A stretch of 62,000 nt of DNA from Prorocentrum cordatum (lineage: Eukaryota > Sar > Dinophyceae > Prorocentrales > Prorocentraceae), in assembly GCA_963575745.1 (NCBI GenBank), contig CAUYUJ010018729.1, positions 12,501 through 74,500 of the forward strand. Direction: 5' to 3'. The notes below the pieces were generated by a model that did no database searches, was not told the DNA's origin, and saw only the letters and a program-made list of their open reading frames with translations. This document shows, piece after piece, positions 1 through 10,009 of this stretch; position 1 is the stretch's first letter; each line of letters begins with the position of its first letter. The position numbers and the translations under genes are program-made.

Positions 1-182
1 CCACCGTTACGGTGGAAAATTCCCCCCCCTCTTCGTAACCTGGGGGTCCCCCCCCCTCCTCCGAAAGTATCCCCCCCTGCTGGAACCCCCCGCCCCCCCC
101 CTCCCCCCTTCCCCCGGGCACCCCCCCCCCTAACACACACCCCTCCAGAAAACCGGGGGGGGTCACTACCGGTTCGACCCCC
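1..182. repeat. C-rich cassette end, cut by window edge
   Basis: Long C homopolymers separated by short conserved words (a GTGGAAAATTCC block, CTGCTGGAACCCCCC, and a GTCACTACCGGTTCGA block near the end). The same words in the same order occur at 32265-32490 inside the left end of a (CAT)n-embedded cassette. This is therefore probably one end of a related element, with the remainder outside the window. Confidence 0.6.
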
Positions 183-384
183 TCACCTCCCGTAATGGTT
201 GTATATCAGCCCCCTCAAACAAGGCTCGCGTAAGGGTCTTCGAGGCGCGGGATTCCCGTGGACGTCCTCTCTGTGTTTTCCTCCTCCGTCCTTCCACGGG
301 GTCATTTTGAAATATGCATCTGGATGAATTCGTTTGTAATCAGCCACAGAAGGAACCCTTTCGTACTCCGCTAAAAAATCTCTT

Positions 385-565
385 GTGGCGCAAAGGGGTG
401 GGTCTGGGCGACGAAAAAAAAAAAACAACAAAAAAACAAAAATGACACACACACACACAGCGCTTTTGGTTTCCCAATGTATCATTCCTGTCTGTTTTGT
501 CTGTTTGTCTTTTTCGTCGCCCAGGCGCGTCGCCCGCTCGGCGCAAGGGGATGGGCCTTGGCGAC
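385..565. repeat. Hairpin-core repeat, outlying copies
   Basis: A partial copy at 389-415 and a full copy at 505-557 of a ~52-bp GC-rich core. The core starts GTCGCCCAGGCG and ends CTGGGCGACGAA-like, so the two ends are reverse complements and could form a stem. T-rich sequence precedes it and A-rich sequence follows. The same core recurs at about 1811, 2112, 2427 and 2726. Confidence 0.65.
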
Positions 566-571
566 GAAGGA

Positions 572-625
<54 letters not shown>

Positions 626-626
626 C
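572..626. repeat. (AAC)n microsatellite
   Basis: About 18 uninterrupted AAC units, directly after the A-rich end of a hairpin-core copy. Translated runs of Asn, Gln or Thr here are repeat artefacts. Confidence 0.95.
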
Positions 627-995
627 CATTTTAAGGTTGTACGCTCTTACTTGCCCGCGAGCCATTCAACACGTATACCCTACACCCTCGATGCCCGCCC
701 TCTTCGTCTTCGATCACACCCCTTTCGGGGGGATTATTTCTCTTTGCTGGGGCCGGCGGGCTTAGACGTACGGGCAAACCGGAACGGGCGGACAATCCTT
801 CGGGGGCGTACATCTCTCTGCCCGCCATTGGAATTGGCGCGGGCCCTGCAAGAGGAGGAGGGGAAGAACGAGGGAGAGTGGGAGGAAGGGGAGGGGGAAG
901 GACGAAGGAAGAGGGAAGATACCACGTTGTGAAGGCGTCCTTGGCGCGTGCGTGGTTCCTGAGCGCCGAAACGCAATTCCAGAATAATTTGCGAG
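627..995. other. No gene seen
   Basis: Mixed-composition sequence with a purine-rich patch at about 850-920. Short open frames exist on both strands, but none has a recognisable motif or coding-like composition. Confidence 0.5.
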
Positions 996-1420
996 GACGT
1001 CGCACGCGAGAGCGCAGTCCTGAGTACATTGTAAGGAAATCTCTGGCGGAAGCGGGGGCCCTGACTAAGTTGCGAGGAAGTCTCAAGCGGGAGCGCCGTT
1101 CCTGAGCAAATTGCACGGAAGTCTCAGGCGGGAGCGGGGGTCCTCACTAAATTGCGAGGAAGTCTCAGGCGGGAGCGCCGTTCCTGAGTCAATTGCGCGG
1201 AAATGTCAGGCAGGAGCGGGGGTCCTGAGTAAAATTCGAAGAAGTCTCAGGCGGGAGCGCCGTTCCCACGTAAATTGCACGGAAGTCTCAGGCGGGAGCG
1301 GGGGTCTTGATTACATTGCAAGGAATCTCAGACGGGAGCGCCTTTCCTGAGTAAATTGCGCGGAAGTCTCAGGCGGGAGCGGGGGTCCTGAGTAAAAATC
1401 GAAGAAATCTGGAGCGGGAG
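996..1420. repeat. 41-bp satellite array with dimer structure
   Basis: About ten units of 41 bp (one of 40 bp) start at 996, 1036, 1077, 1118 and so on. Each reads roughly GAAGTCTCAGGCGGGAGCG, then a variable block, then a TGAGTAAATTGCG-like end. The variable block alternates between GCCGTTCC and GGGGGTCC, so the true higher-order unit is an 82-bp dimer. The outermost copies are the most diverged. Confidence 0.9.
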
Positions 1421-1604
1421 CAGTTGTTGTTGTAGCCCGGGGGGCAGGGGCACAGTTTGAGCAGGAAGACTTTCCTTGAGAAAAAACAGAAGGGTGCGAG
1501 CCCCGGGGGTGGCACTTCAATCGAAAAAATCAATGTGCACCGGTGGGGGGGGATCAACAATAATTATTCTTCAAGAATGAGAGTTCAACAACAGCAACAA
1601 CAAC

Positions 1605-2780
1605 AACAAAATGGGAAGCCAGAAACGCTGTGATTTTATTTTTAAAAATGGCTATTAATTTAAAACAGAAGTACACCAAAAAGATAGTCTGGGAGCACGG
1701 AAAACCAATGTTTTCACTGTGCTTGAGCAGTTTCGAATTGTCTTTTCTGTTTTTTTCTTCTTGTTTTCCACTACAGAAAAATATCCCTCATTGTTGTGTG
1801 TCTGTTTTTCGTCGCTCAGGCGCATCGCCCGTTCGGCGCAGGGGGGCGGGCCTGGGCAACGAAAAAAACAGCAACAAAATCTGGGAGACCGAAAACGCCT
1901 GCATTGTTAATCAAACACGGTTTTGACTTAAAGACAGAAAACCAACAAAACATCTGGGAGCACGGAAAAATCTGCCTTCACAATGTTGATGTGTGCCGGA
2001 TTGTCTTATGCGCGCTTCTGCTTTCGATTAAAACTATTTGTTTGCTTAAAATCACAACGCTTTCGAACTCCCAAATTACCTTGTTTGTTTCGTTGTCTCT
2101 TTGGTCTTTTCGTCGCCCAGGCGCACCGCCCGCTCGGCGAAAGGGGGCGGGCCTGGGCGACGGGGGAAAAAAAAAAAAAAACAAAAAAAAAATGGGAAGC
2201 CAGAAACGCTGATGAAATTGAAAAAATGTCTGCACTTACAAACCCAAGTAACAAAAAAGTGGGAGACGGGATAACCTGTGTCTTCGCAGTGTTTGAGCAA
2301 TTTCGAATTGTCGTTGGCCAAGTTCTTCCGTCGTTACGCAGACGCCAATTGTTGATTTAAAAAGCAACGTTTTATTATTATCCCAGAATGGCTGGTTTGT
2401 CTTGTCTGTCTGTTTTGTTTTTCTCGTCGCCAAGGCGCATCGCCCTCTCGGCGCAAGGGGGCGGGCCTGGGCGACGAACGAGGCCCACAAAATCTGCGAG
2501 ACATAAAAACGCTGCATTTCTGATGAGCATCTGTTGTTAATCAAAAACAGAAAAACCACAAACAAACAAACAATACTCAACCACGTTGAAAACACGAGTT
2601 GCCCCTGCCTCTGGATCGCCCGTCGCTGCGTCTGTTTTTAACGAACAACTATTTTAAATTAAAACACAGCGTTTGTTGTTTCCCACGATGTTTTTGTTTG
2701 TCTTGCTGCGTGTTGTTTGTCTTCGTCGCCCAGACCCATCGCCCGCTCAGCGCAAGATGCGTGGCCACCCCTTTGCGGGT
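1605..2780. repeat. ~300-bp tandem repeat with hairpin core
   Basis: Hairpin cores at about 1811, 2112, 2427 and 2726 are spaced 301, 315 and 299 bp. Sequence between the cores is also shared: ATGGGAAGCCAGAAACGCT occurs at about 1610 and 2191, a GGGAGCACGG word recurs, and a TTTCGAATTGTC word recurs at about 1734 and 2300. The array is therefore a diverged tandem repeat and not a set of independent insertions. Confidence 0.8.
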
Positions 2781-3890
2781 GGCCTTCGGGTGCTTTCGGG
2801 TGCCCATGCTTTTGTTTTTTGCATCGGATGCCCGTGGGCACCTGGCACCCGCTTCCGCTTGGAATTCACCCGCGGCGACCGCGGCCCGCGAGGGCTACCT
2901 GACCTGCGTTGCACGGCGCAAATACGCGCGCGTTTCGCCTTTTCAGGGCGCGGAGGACTTAGCACAACGGATGTCCAAGTATTGAGAAATATTCCCTAGT
3001 TGTGCGCACGCTGGTTTTATGCTATCTTCCGCGGGTTTTCACGCCCCCCCGTTGGAGGGCGCCGCGCGCGGCAATCTGCCCCGACGCCCCCGGGCTGCAT
3101 TGGCTCGAATTTGTAATTGTAATTGCGCTAATGGAAATAAAAAGCATCAGGTACGGTGGGCCCCTTGAAAAGCGCAAACGTGATGTCGTTTTTTTCCATC
3201 GGAAGGCCTCTTGGAAAGGGACACGCAAACGGTAGGCCCCTTGGAAAGGAAAGCACAATCGTAATATGCATTGCAACAATATTCGCTGGAGCGTCCACGA
3301 CGGCCTCGGCGAGAAAACAACCAACATTGTTAACTGTTCGAGGCGATTCGGGCCACGCGCTGGCGGCGAAGCCGCCGCGGCCCCAAGGTTGCCTCATTTG
3401 GACAATGGTAAACACGTTTCGTAAGATACGCAATGGTGGGAAACAACCCCAGACGAACCTAGCCCCTGGGAGTTGGCGGGGCACCAGACGGCGCCCGAAG
3501 GGCGCCGACCGAAAGGTCGGCCCACGGGCCGCAACATATGACGCGATATACGTGATGCGCGATGCACGCAAACGAGCAGGAGGAGGAGGAGGCGGAACAG
3601 GAGGAGGAAGAGGAGAAGGAGGAGGAGGAGTGGGCGCCCCCAGACAGCGCCTTCGGCCCTTCGCCCTGCCCAGACCTTCCAGGCGCAGGTGGAGGATAGA
3701 GGATGGGACATGGGGGGCGGGGGCGATGGCGCGCGGGGCGCAAGAGGGGAAGTCGGCAAACAGGACGGAGGCACGAGGTCAAGAGGGCGCATAAGGAAAT
3801 GGGGAATGGGGGAGGGCAAGGGTCTAGACACTCGCCAGCGTTGGCGTTCGACCCTGGCAGGCGCCTGCCGCCCCCCCATCGTCTGGATAG
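2781..3890. other. Non-genic; small repeats and twin hairpins
   Basis: No convincing coding region. At 3150-3260 three short copies of a GGCCCCTTGGAAAG-like word occur about 35-45 bp apart. At 3490-3520 two perfect hairpins overlap by 2 nt. A purine-rich (GGA)n patch lies at 3577-3630. Confidence 0.5.
3490..3520. repeat. Two overlapping short hairpins
   Basis: GGCGCCC-GAA-GGGCGCC occupies 3490-3506, and CCGACC-GAAA-GGTCGG occupies 3505-3520. The stems are 7 and 6 bp. The second loop is a GNRA-type GAAA. No adjoining gene gives them a clear role. Confidence 0.55.
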
Positions 3891-3892
3891 GG

Positions 3893-4053
3893 TATACCTC
3901 CTCCTCCTCCTCCTCCTCGTCCTTCCCCTCCTTCTCCTCCCACTCCTGCTCCTGCTCCTCCTCCCCCTCCTCCTCCACCTCATCCTCCTCCTCTTCTTCT
4001 TATTCGTCCTCCTCCTCCCCCTCCTTCTCCTCCCCCTCCTCCTCCTTCTCCTC
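3893..4053. repeat. (TCC)n-rich microsatellite
   Basis: Imperfect CTC/TCC repeats. With the (GGA)n patch at 3577-3630 it forms a purine/pyrimidine inverted pair. Confidence 0.9.
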
Positions 4054-4221
4054 AGGGGCCGATGGATGCGGGAGGGGGGGGCCACGATGGCAACGCTGAA
4101 AGGTACCAGGATTCAATATTCAAAGACCCTGGAACAGGGTCGCACCTGCATCCTGAGCGTCCCGCGGCGAGCGCACCCCGCGCGCTCTGCCTCTCAGGCG
4201 GGGTGCCCCCGCGTCGGCACC

Positions 4222-4282
4222 GCGGCCTCGGCCGTCTCGGCCGTCTCGGCCGCCTCGGCCGTCTCGGCCGTCTCGGCCATCT
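4222..4282. repeat. 9-bp GGCCGTCTC minisatellite
   Basis: Six to seven tandem copies of GGCCGTCTC or GGCCGCCTC just past the stop codon of the minus-strand gene at 4341. They would lie in its 3' untranslated region. Confidence 0.85.
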
Positions 4283-4340
4283 CGCTGGCAGCAGCGGCCG
4301 CTGGCCGCCTCGCTGGCCGCGACGCGCAGCCGCGACACAG

Positions 4341-6152
4341 TCATGCGCCGCCAGCGGCGGTGTCGGCATGCTTGCCAGCCTTCCTGAACTTGGGCTTCGA
4401 CTTCGTCATCGGCACCACCGTCGTCGCAGGCTCGGGCAGCGTGGGCGCCTGGGTGGCCTGGGCGCCGCAACCCACCATCTTGGTGTATCTATCGCAGGCG
4501 TCGCGGAGGGCTGCGGGGAATCGCTCAGGCGGCACCGACAATGACTTGTGAACATAATTCAGCACTTTCTTGAGCGACGAGCTGTCCACCTTCACATTGA
4601 TCGCACTGGTCAAAACCATGAACCCGAACAAGTCGCATGCGCTCGCCACGGCATCCTCCCGACTCTTCATGGTCGACTCCATCTCGTCAAGCTTGGCCTT
4701 CTGCGCGGGCGACGCCCACTCGGTGCAGCCCTTCGCGCCGACCACCTGAGACCTCCACATGTCGAGCTGCCCGAGGTATCTCTGCAATGAACTGCCTTTG
4801 GCCTCGTCCTCAGGGCTCCCCTCCGAGTCGCCACGAAGCTTCGGCACGTCCTTGAACTCCCACTTCTCGATGGCGCCCTTCGCCCGCTGGTTGTCGTCCA
4901 AGAACGTCTTGGCGAAGGCGCTCGCGCGCATCATGTTGCCGTGGGAGGCGCTGAGGCTCGCGTCCCAGGACTGCTTCACGATGTCGTAGCTGTTCTTGAA
5001 GTCCGCAATCCTGTTCGCAGTCGCAGGGCCGTGCTCCTCAGCCAGCGCCTTCTCCATGGCATCGATGGCGCGCGCCAGCTCGATGTACCCGCACGTCTTG
5101 CCCTGGCCCGCTCGCGAAGCCAAATCCTTCACGACGCCCCACGCCCTGAGGACCTTGACGATGCCCTGGACGTCAGGAGACAGGAACATTTCGTAGTTGG
5201 ACAGCTGAGTCGTCAGCACGTCGAGGCCCCTGACGCCCTCCTGCTTCGGAATCTCATCGAGAATGAAATCGACGATATACTTCTTCCACTGCGCGCCCAC
5301 GACCTTGTCGCAGAAACCTTGCAGGAACTTGCACTCCGAGTCGCCGTCGTCGATCCTCTGCACGGCCGCCTGCAATATGCGCTGGGTGGCGTTGCCGAAG
5401 TTCATGGCCAGGTCGCACAAATTGTCCGTCGGCTTGAAGAGCTCCGCGAAGCCCTGGGTCAGCCCGATCGCCTTCGACAGCCACATGTCATTGGGAAGGA
5501 AAGGTCGCGCAACCTGGAGCGCGCCGTCCAGCCAGTCCAACACCTCCATCGGCGAGATGACGGCCGTGCCCTCTCGGGCCGCCTCTCCAGGCGGCACGGG
5601 GAACACGTCTGCGCTTGTGTCGCCAGCCAGTAGCGCATTCACCGCCGCCTGGAAGTAGTTGCCATCGTGCTCCAAGCAGGCCCTGATGAGGTCGAGCACG
5701 ACACTGGCGAAGTTCGTTGCCACCTCGTTGGGGGTGCTGAGGACAAAGGCGGCGGTGTCTGGGCTCGGCGGCATCTGCGAGCACGTATCCGTCACGGATG
5801 GGGCATCGCCAAACACTTCGGCGAACCGTTTCACGTTGACGTCGGTCTCCATGATGTCGATCATGGCATCCCAAGCATCGACCAGCGTCCCGTCTGAAAT
5901 TGCTGACCTTCCCACGTCGATCATCCTCTGGATGGCGTTCAACTTCTCAACCGTGCACTCGGACTGCTCTGTCATGTACGACGACTTGAACAACTGAACT
6001 GCGTCAGCAGCGGCCTTGCCATGCTGCAAAGTCGAACCCTGGATGATGCGGAACGTGTTCTTCATGCGAGCGGAGGTCTTCTCGGAATGGCTGCAAAACT
6101 CCACCATCACCTCCCGCGCCATTCGGTCGCCAACGAACCCCGACCCCCCCCC
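4341..6152 (-). CDS. Unknown helical protein, main coding segment
   Basis: A ~600-residue reading frame, the longest with unique composition in this part of the window, ending in TGA at 4341-4343. I do not recognise a domain. It is rich in Ala, Asp, Lys and Leu, looks largely alpha-helical, and has no obvious membrane segment or signal peptide. The C-terminal tail is basic and Pro/Thr-rich. The frame should not start at its nominal first codon: an upstream frame at 6153-6627 reads into it at a run of nine C (6144-6152). Codon composition is steady up to that point. It could be the 3' exon of a longer gene continuing to 8672. Coding is likely; the function is unknown. Confidence 0.7.
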   Translation of the reverse strand, partial: GGGSGFVGDRMAREVMVEFCSHSEKTSARMKNTFRIIQGSTLQHGKAAADAVQLFKSSYMTEQSECTVEKLNAIQRMIDVGRSAISDGTLVDAWDAMIDIMETDVNVKRFAEVFGDAPSVTDTCSQMPPSPDTAAFVLSTPNEVATNFASVVLDLIRACLEHDGNYFQAAVNALLAGDTSADVFPVPPGEAAREGTAVISPMEVLDWLDGALQVARPFLPNDMWLSKAIGLTQGFAELFKPTDNLCDLAMNFGNATQRILQAAVQRIDDGDSECKFLQGFCDKVVGAQWKKYIVDFILDEIPKQEGVRGLDVLTTQLSNYEMFLSPDVQGIVKVLRAWGVVKDLASRAGQGKTCGYIELARAIDAMEKALAEEHGPATANRIADFKNSYDIVKQSWDASLSASHGNMMRASAFAKTFLDDNQRAKGAIEKWEFKDVPKLRGDSEGSPEDEAKGSSLQRYLGQLDMWRSQVVGAKGCTEWASPAQKAKLDEMESTMKSREDAVASACDLFGFMVLTSAINVKVDSSSLKKVLNYVHKSLSVPPERFPAALRDACDRYTKMVGCGAQATQAPTLPEPATTVVPMTKSKPKFRKAGKHADTAAGGA

Positions 6153-6627
6153 TCGAAAATGCCAGCCCATGCACCCGCAAGCATTGCAAGTCCACCCATG
6201 CTTGGTGGAACCAGCCCTTGCCTGCCATCACTTCGTCGCTGTCGACGCGCACCTGTGCAAGGTCTGAGTCGATGCACTTCAGCTTGTCATTGATCCCCGC
6301 AGAGATGGTCACGATAGCCGCGGTGTCCTGCATCCTCCACAAGATATCTCCCAAGTGCATGACGATCTTCTCCTGGGCGGACTTCGCGTGGGCTGGGACC
6401 AAGAGGCTGAGGTCCATATATTGTTTGTCCTTGCACTCATCCCCCACGAAATTGCTGAAGCCGACGTCGGTCGAAGCCGCCATGCACCTGAACCACGCGC
6501 CCACCATGAACTTGGACTTCGGGTTCTTCGCGACGTGAGTGGTGAACGTGTGCAGGCACTCCGTAACGATCTGCGCCTGACAGAATGATGAGGCGACCCC
6601 CGCTTGGAACAAAAAGACGAATTCCAC
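6153..6627 (-). CDS. Upstream segment of the 4.3-6.6 kb gene
   Basis: About 150 residues with the same helical character, including several Cys and Met residues. Past 6150 this frame turns into an Arg/Gly/Pro-rich shadow while the frame of the 4341-6152 segment becomes coding-like. The switch coincides with the C run at 6144-6152. A one-base length error, a true frameshift or a short intron could explain it. The upstream edge is unclear: the first in-frame start-like codon is GTG, not a normal eukaryotic start, so an exon boundary near 6627-6640 is more likely than a start codon. Confidence 0.6.
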
Positions 6628-6639
6628 ACTCGTTGATTT

Positions 6640-7640
6640 CCAAGTTTGCCTGGAATGGGATGGAGCGGACTGTGGCTAAAGTCGGGTGGGCTGGATAATG
6701 TTGGGCTGAACTGCGTTGGGCTGGGCCCGCTTGCGTCCGCATGGCTTCCTCTGGTCTTGCTCTACCCACCCTACTCTACTCTGTCCCACTCTACTCTACT
6801 CTACTCTCTACTCTACCCTACCCTGCTCTACCCTACTCTTTCTAGCCGGCTATATAGTGTGCCATCTACCTTACCCATGCCCTATTCTATGCGCGGAGAC
6901 CGTCTACCTTACCCTGCCCCACATGACTCTAGTCGCTGCTCTTCTCGGGAGCCACGGGAGCGCCCAACGATAACCCCCCAGTTGGCCCCGAGAGCGCCCC
7001 GCAATCCGCTAGGAAGCGCCATCAAGCAGCGCGTTTGGATGACGCGCGCCAGCGGTGCACCACGGGGCCAAAAGGACAAGCGTTGCAACGGTTGTTCTTT
7101 TGTCGGGCCCCCCGATACGGCGTGTTTTGGCGACGCCGAGAGAGTGCAGGAACGGCCCAAGAGGGCTCCAAACTTGCTGTCGGAAAACATGCGTCAAGGC
7201 GCTGTGTAATCACATCCGAGCGGTCCATGGGGCACTTGAGCAATTCTTAGGGCCCCCCCTGGGCCTTCCTAACTCTTGAGCTTGGGACCCTCCGGGATGG
7301 CACTTCGAAGCGCCACTGGGCCCTCCGAGAGCACGCGTGCGAGGGCCCTCCGAGACGACACATGCACTAGAGCACGATGGGGCAGACCAGAGTCGGTAGA
7401 GCAGGTACAGCAACAATATAATAGAGTACTAGAGTACAGAAGAGCAAAGGAAGCGACGCGGACGCTGTCCCGCCCAGCCCACCCCTGTCCAGTCCCGTTT
7501 TTCCAGCACACACTACTTCGGTCCACCCCAGCCCACTCCAGGCAACTTGAAAAACTGAACGTGGCAAACTTCTTTTTTAGCGGGGGATGCCCCTCCCTGT
7601 ATTTCAACCGTCGCTGAATTCGGGCAACTCTGAGTTTCAG
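6640..7640. other. Spacer or large intron with CTACT repeats
   Basis: About 1 kb without coding-like sequence between two minus-strand segments. The stretch 6765-6850 is an imperfect pentamer repeat (CTACT, CTACC). Because both flanking segments are on the same strand, this may be an intron of one gene. Confidence 0.45.
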
Positions 7641-7642
7641 TT

Positions 7643-8358
7643 TCAGGCTGCAGCTGCAACGCCAATGGTTTCTAGGCCCAGGGGGGGCACTGGTCCTGGC
7701 CTGGTCCCCATGTTTTTGTTGAAGGAATTTGGGGTGTGGGCCTTCAGCCTATCGGGGCAGGACTTCAGCAACTTCGCGTTGACGTCATCCAACGGCTCCG
7801 ACAACAGGTTCACGGTGTCTTTCCTGCACCTATCGATGAACAAATGCCTTGCCTCCAAAAGGTCGGCGAGGTCGGCGAGGTTGACGGACATGTCGGTGGC
7901 CCTGTCGTTGACGACGATCCTTCCGCATGTGCGGCTGAATCCCTGGAGCTCCTCCACGACTGCATCGAAATCCATCTTCCTGACTCTGTCGACCCAATGG
8001 TTCTCCCAGGAGAACTGCTCCATAATGTACTCACGGTAGCTCTCCGCCTGGTCAACTTGGTCGTTCGGGGTCGCCCTCCTCCTCTTGGTCTCCGTCCCCG
8101 TAGGGTTGTCGCGCCTCTGCCTCGGCGCGGGAGTCGGACTCGCCGCGGCAGCACGGTCTTGCTGCGAAGAGCCCCCTGGCGACGACAACACGGGGATGAT
8201 GGCTTCTTGGTCGGGCCCGTCGTCGCGAGAACCGTGCCGACGAAGACTAGACGGCGGCCTCCCCCTCAAGCCCATCGCGCCAAGACCTGGCGCTGCGATG
8301 GGCGCAACCCCTGAGGCTCCTGGGAACTGGCCGCTAGGCGCACGGCGAGATTCGCTCT
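7643..8358 (-). CDS. Unknown charged protein, C-terminal part
   Basis: The frame ends at TAA/TGA-type stop 7643-7645. The N-terminal half is low-complexity (Ser, Pro, Gly, Arg). A following block of about 110 residues looks folded, helical and charged, with WENHWVDRVRKMDFDAV and a Leu/Asp-rich segment. No domain is recognised. The last ~20 residues are Pro/Gly-rich and may be intron read-through. The frame joins the upstream segment at a run of seven C (8359-8365). It may be the 5' portion of the gene at 4.3-6.6 kb. Confidence 0.55.
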
Positions 8359-8672
8359 CCCCCCCGTCGGGGCACGACGACCTGCCATCGCCCAGGTCCG
8401 CGCGGCCATGGTGCGCGCGGGCGCCAGAGAAAGCCACCTGCGCCATGGGCGCCAAGGTCTTGCGCGACCTGGGCGACAGCGATCTGGCGAAAGTCGTCCC
8501 CGCGGTGAGCTGCCTCAATCACCCTGGAAAGCTCTTTCAACTTTGTCCTGAGAAGCTTCGCGCGCTTGGCGTGCCCCGCACTCACTGCTTTGAGGATCAT
8601 GTTGGCACGCACTAGCTTCTGGACCCGTCGCTCGAGAGCTGCGTGCGAGGGCGAGCGGGCCTTGGGCGCCAT
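8359..8672 (-). CDS. Likely N-terminus with coiled coil
   Basis: The best start is the ATG at 8670-8672, opening MAPKARSPSHAALERRVQKL. It is followed by a basic amphipathic helix with Leu/Val heptad spacing (about residues 10-50), typical of a coiled coil. In-frame sequence above this ATG is not coding-like. The frame loses coding character near 8360, where the other frame takes over at a C7 run. Role unknown. Confidence 0.5.
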
Positions 8673-8819
8673 GGGGCAGCAGCGGATGTCAGCTGGAATG
8701 GGCTCGACGTTTGCCTGAACTGTTGGACTTGGGCCTGTGACGGTTCCACGGGGGCGATCATCGCACGCGGGTGCCCGGCCCTTTGCCAACCTAAACCCCA
8801 GACACGTTCCTCAAAACAA

Positions 8820-9170
8820 CCTCCCCCCATGTGAGTGTGACCCTCTACATGTCTTGCTCTTACTATGCTTGCTGTAAACGTGGTGAGCTAGAGTGACTTG
8901 TTACTACGTGACAACGCTGACATGTTACGTATTCGTGCGCATGTTGATACATCAAATGGTGATGTTTGACCACGCATAATATCTGAATCGCTGCTCGGGC
9001 CCATATTGCTCCCAGCTCGGGTCTGAGAAGACGACGCAATCAATGGAATGTGCTGGCATGGTGAAACCCCGCCGAGACTGGGCACCCCCCGCTCGAAAAA
9101 GTCATGGCGCCCGAAACTCGCCGAGTCGAGTCAGCCTGGCAGCGGGCTCACCAGGAGCGGGGGATGCACG
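8820..9170. other. No gene seen
   Basis: Lower-GC intergenic or intronic sequence without recognised repeats or coding character. Confidence 0.4.
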
Positions 9171-9178
9171 CGAAAGCG

Positions 9179-9385
9179 GTGGAACAAAATCTCCGCGCCG
9201 CGGAACAAAACCGCCTGACCGTGGAACAAAGTCCGCACTTCGAAGCCAACGAGCGTGGATTTCATTGTAATTTTACACGTCGGCTGCACTTTGTGCCATG
9301 GAACAAATATTTGTTCCGTGGAACAAAATGTTGTTCCATGGCACAACATTTTGTTCCATGGAACAAACTGTGTTCCATGGCTGGT
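9179..9385. repeat. GGAACAAA palindrome cluster
   Basis: Three 21-bp units each begin with GTGGAACAAA or GCGGAACAAA at 9179, 9200 and 9221. A denser group follows at 9293-9385. It includes two perfect 18-bp palindromes, GGAACAAATATTTGTTCC (9300-9317) and TTTGTTCCATGGAACAAA (9350-9367), and repeated NcoI-like CCATGG centres. Confidence 0.85.
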
Positions 9386-9493
9386 GCAGTTTTGCTCCGC
9401 GCGTTTTCGGTGGGCCTGGCGCCGCGGCAAGGATGTGCACGAAGCCCGAGGGCCAGTCTCGCCGAGCCCTCCGACGCCCCAGACGCCCAGGTT

Positions 9494-9937
9494 CTAGGCA
9501 ACCCCAGACCCAGATGCAGGATCCAGAGCGGTCAGAGCGGACTCCATGGCCCTGAGGAAAAAAACAGATTCATCATCGACACCTGGCTTCACTCTCTCAT
9601 CCCTTAGGAATTCCAAGTCGACCAACCTGGTGGGCGCTGGCAAACGACTGATGCAACCAGCGAGCCCGTGCATATACGACTCGTGCCTCAAAGAGTTCGA
9701 CCTGCGAAACCGATACGTGAGCCTGAAACTGCCTGGGCGAATGAGCTCATTGCACACCCAGCACTTGGCCCTGGCCTTGGGCGGCGCCTTCTCGCATCTC
9801 CGCAGGCCGGGGTCGAAGTGCCCGTCCTGTGGGCTGCGGGGCGAGGGGGGGGGGAGAGGGGCGTTGGCGGCGTGGGTCGGAGCCAGGAAAAAAAGATCGC
9901 CCAGGAACCGCTGGTCTCCAAGCTCCCTTTTTGTGAT
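9494..9937 (-). CDS. Cys/His module exon, possible zinc binding
   Basis: One open frame runs from the hairpin at 9939 to TAG at 9494-9496. The central part contains LRRC, then CWVC, then a basic aromatic stretch ending MHGLAGC, so Cys-x2-Cys and His/Cys ligand candidates sit about 30 residues apart. It is followed by a Pro/Leu/Asp helix (LPAPTRLVDLEFL). I recall similar CWxC..H..C modules in dinoflagellate multi-copy proteins; zinc binding is inferred. No ATG at the 5' side looks like a start, so it is probably a 3' exon. It could belong to locus 1 upstream on the same strand, or be a separate fragment. Confidence 0.55.
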   Translation of the reverse strand: MTKRELGDQRFLGDLFFLAPTHAANAPLPPPSPRSPQDGHFDPGLRRCEKAPPKARAKCWVCNELIRPGSFRLTYRFRRSNSLRHESYMHGLAGCISRLPAPTRLVDLEFLRDERVKPGVDDESVFFLRAMESALTALDPASGSGVA

Positions 9938-9938
9938 C

Positions 9939-10008
9939 CATGCAAGTGCGATCGCGGCGTCGGATTCTCGGCGAGAATCCGACGCCGCGTTCGCACTTGT
10001 GGAACATG
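9939..10008. repeat. 70-bp hairpin, perfect 16-bp core
   Basis: The arms GCGGCGTCGGATTCTC and its exact complement are separated by GGC. Outside the core the match continues imperfectly through AAGTGCGA/TCGCACTT to CATG at both ends. It abuts the 5' edge of the Cys/His exon, as expected of a mobile or intronic foldback. Confidence 0.9.
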
Positions 10009-10009
10009 T

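Noticed and set aside
565-575. SINE-like reading of the 505-626 segment (GC core followed by an A-rich tail)
   Set aside because: No polymerase III box A/B pattern could be recognised, and the 300-bp spacing of sister copies indicates a tandem repeat.
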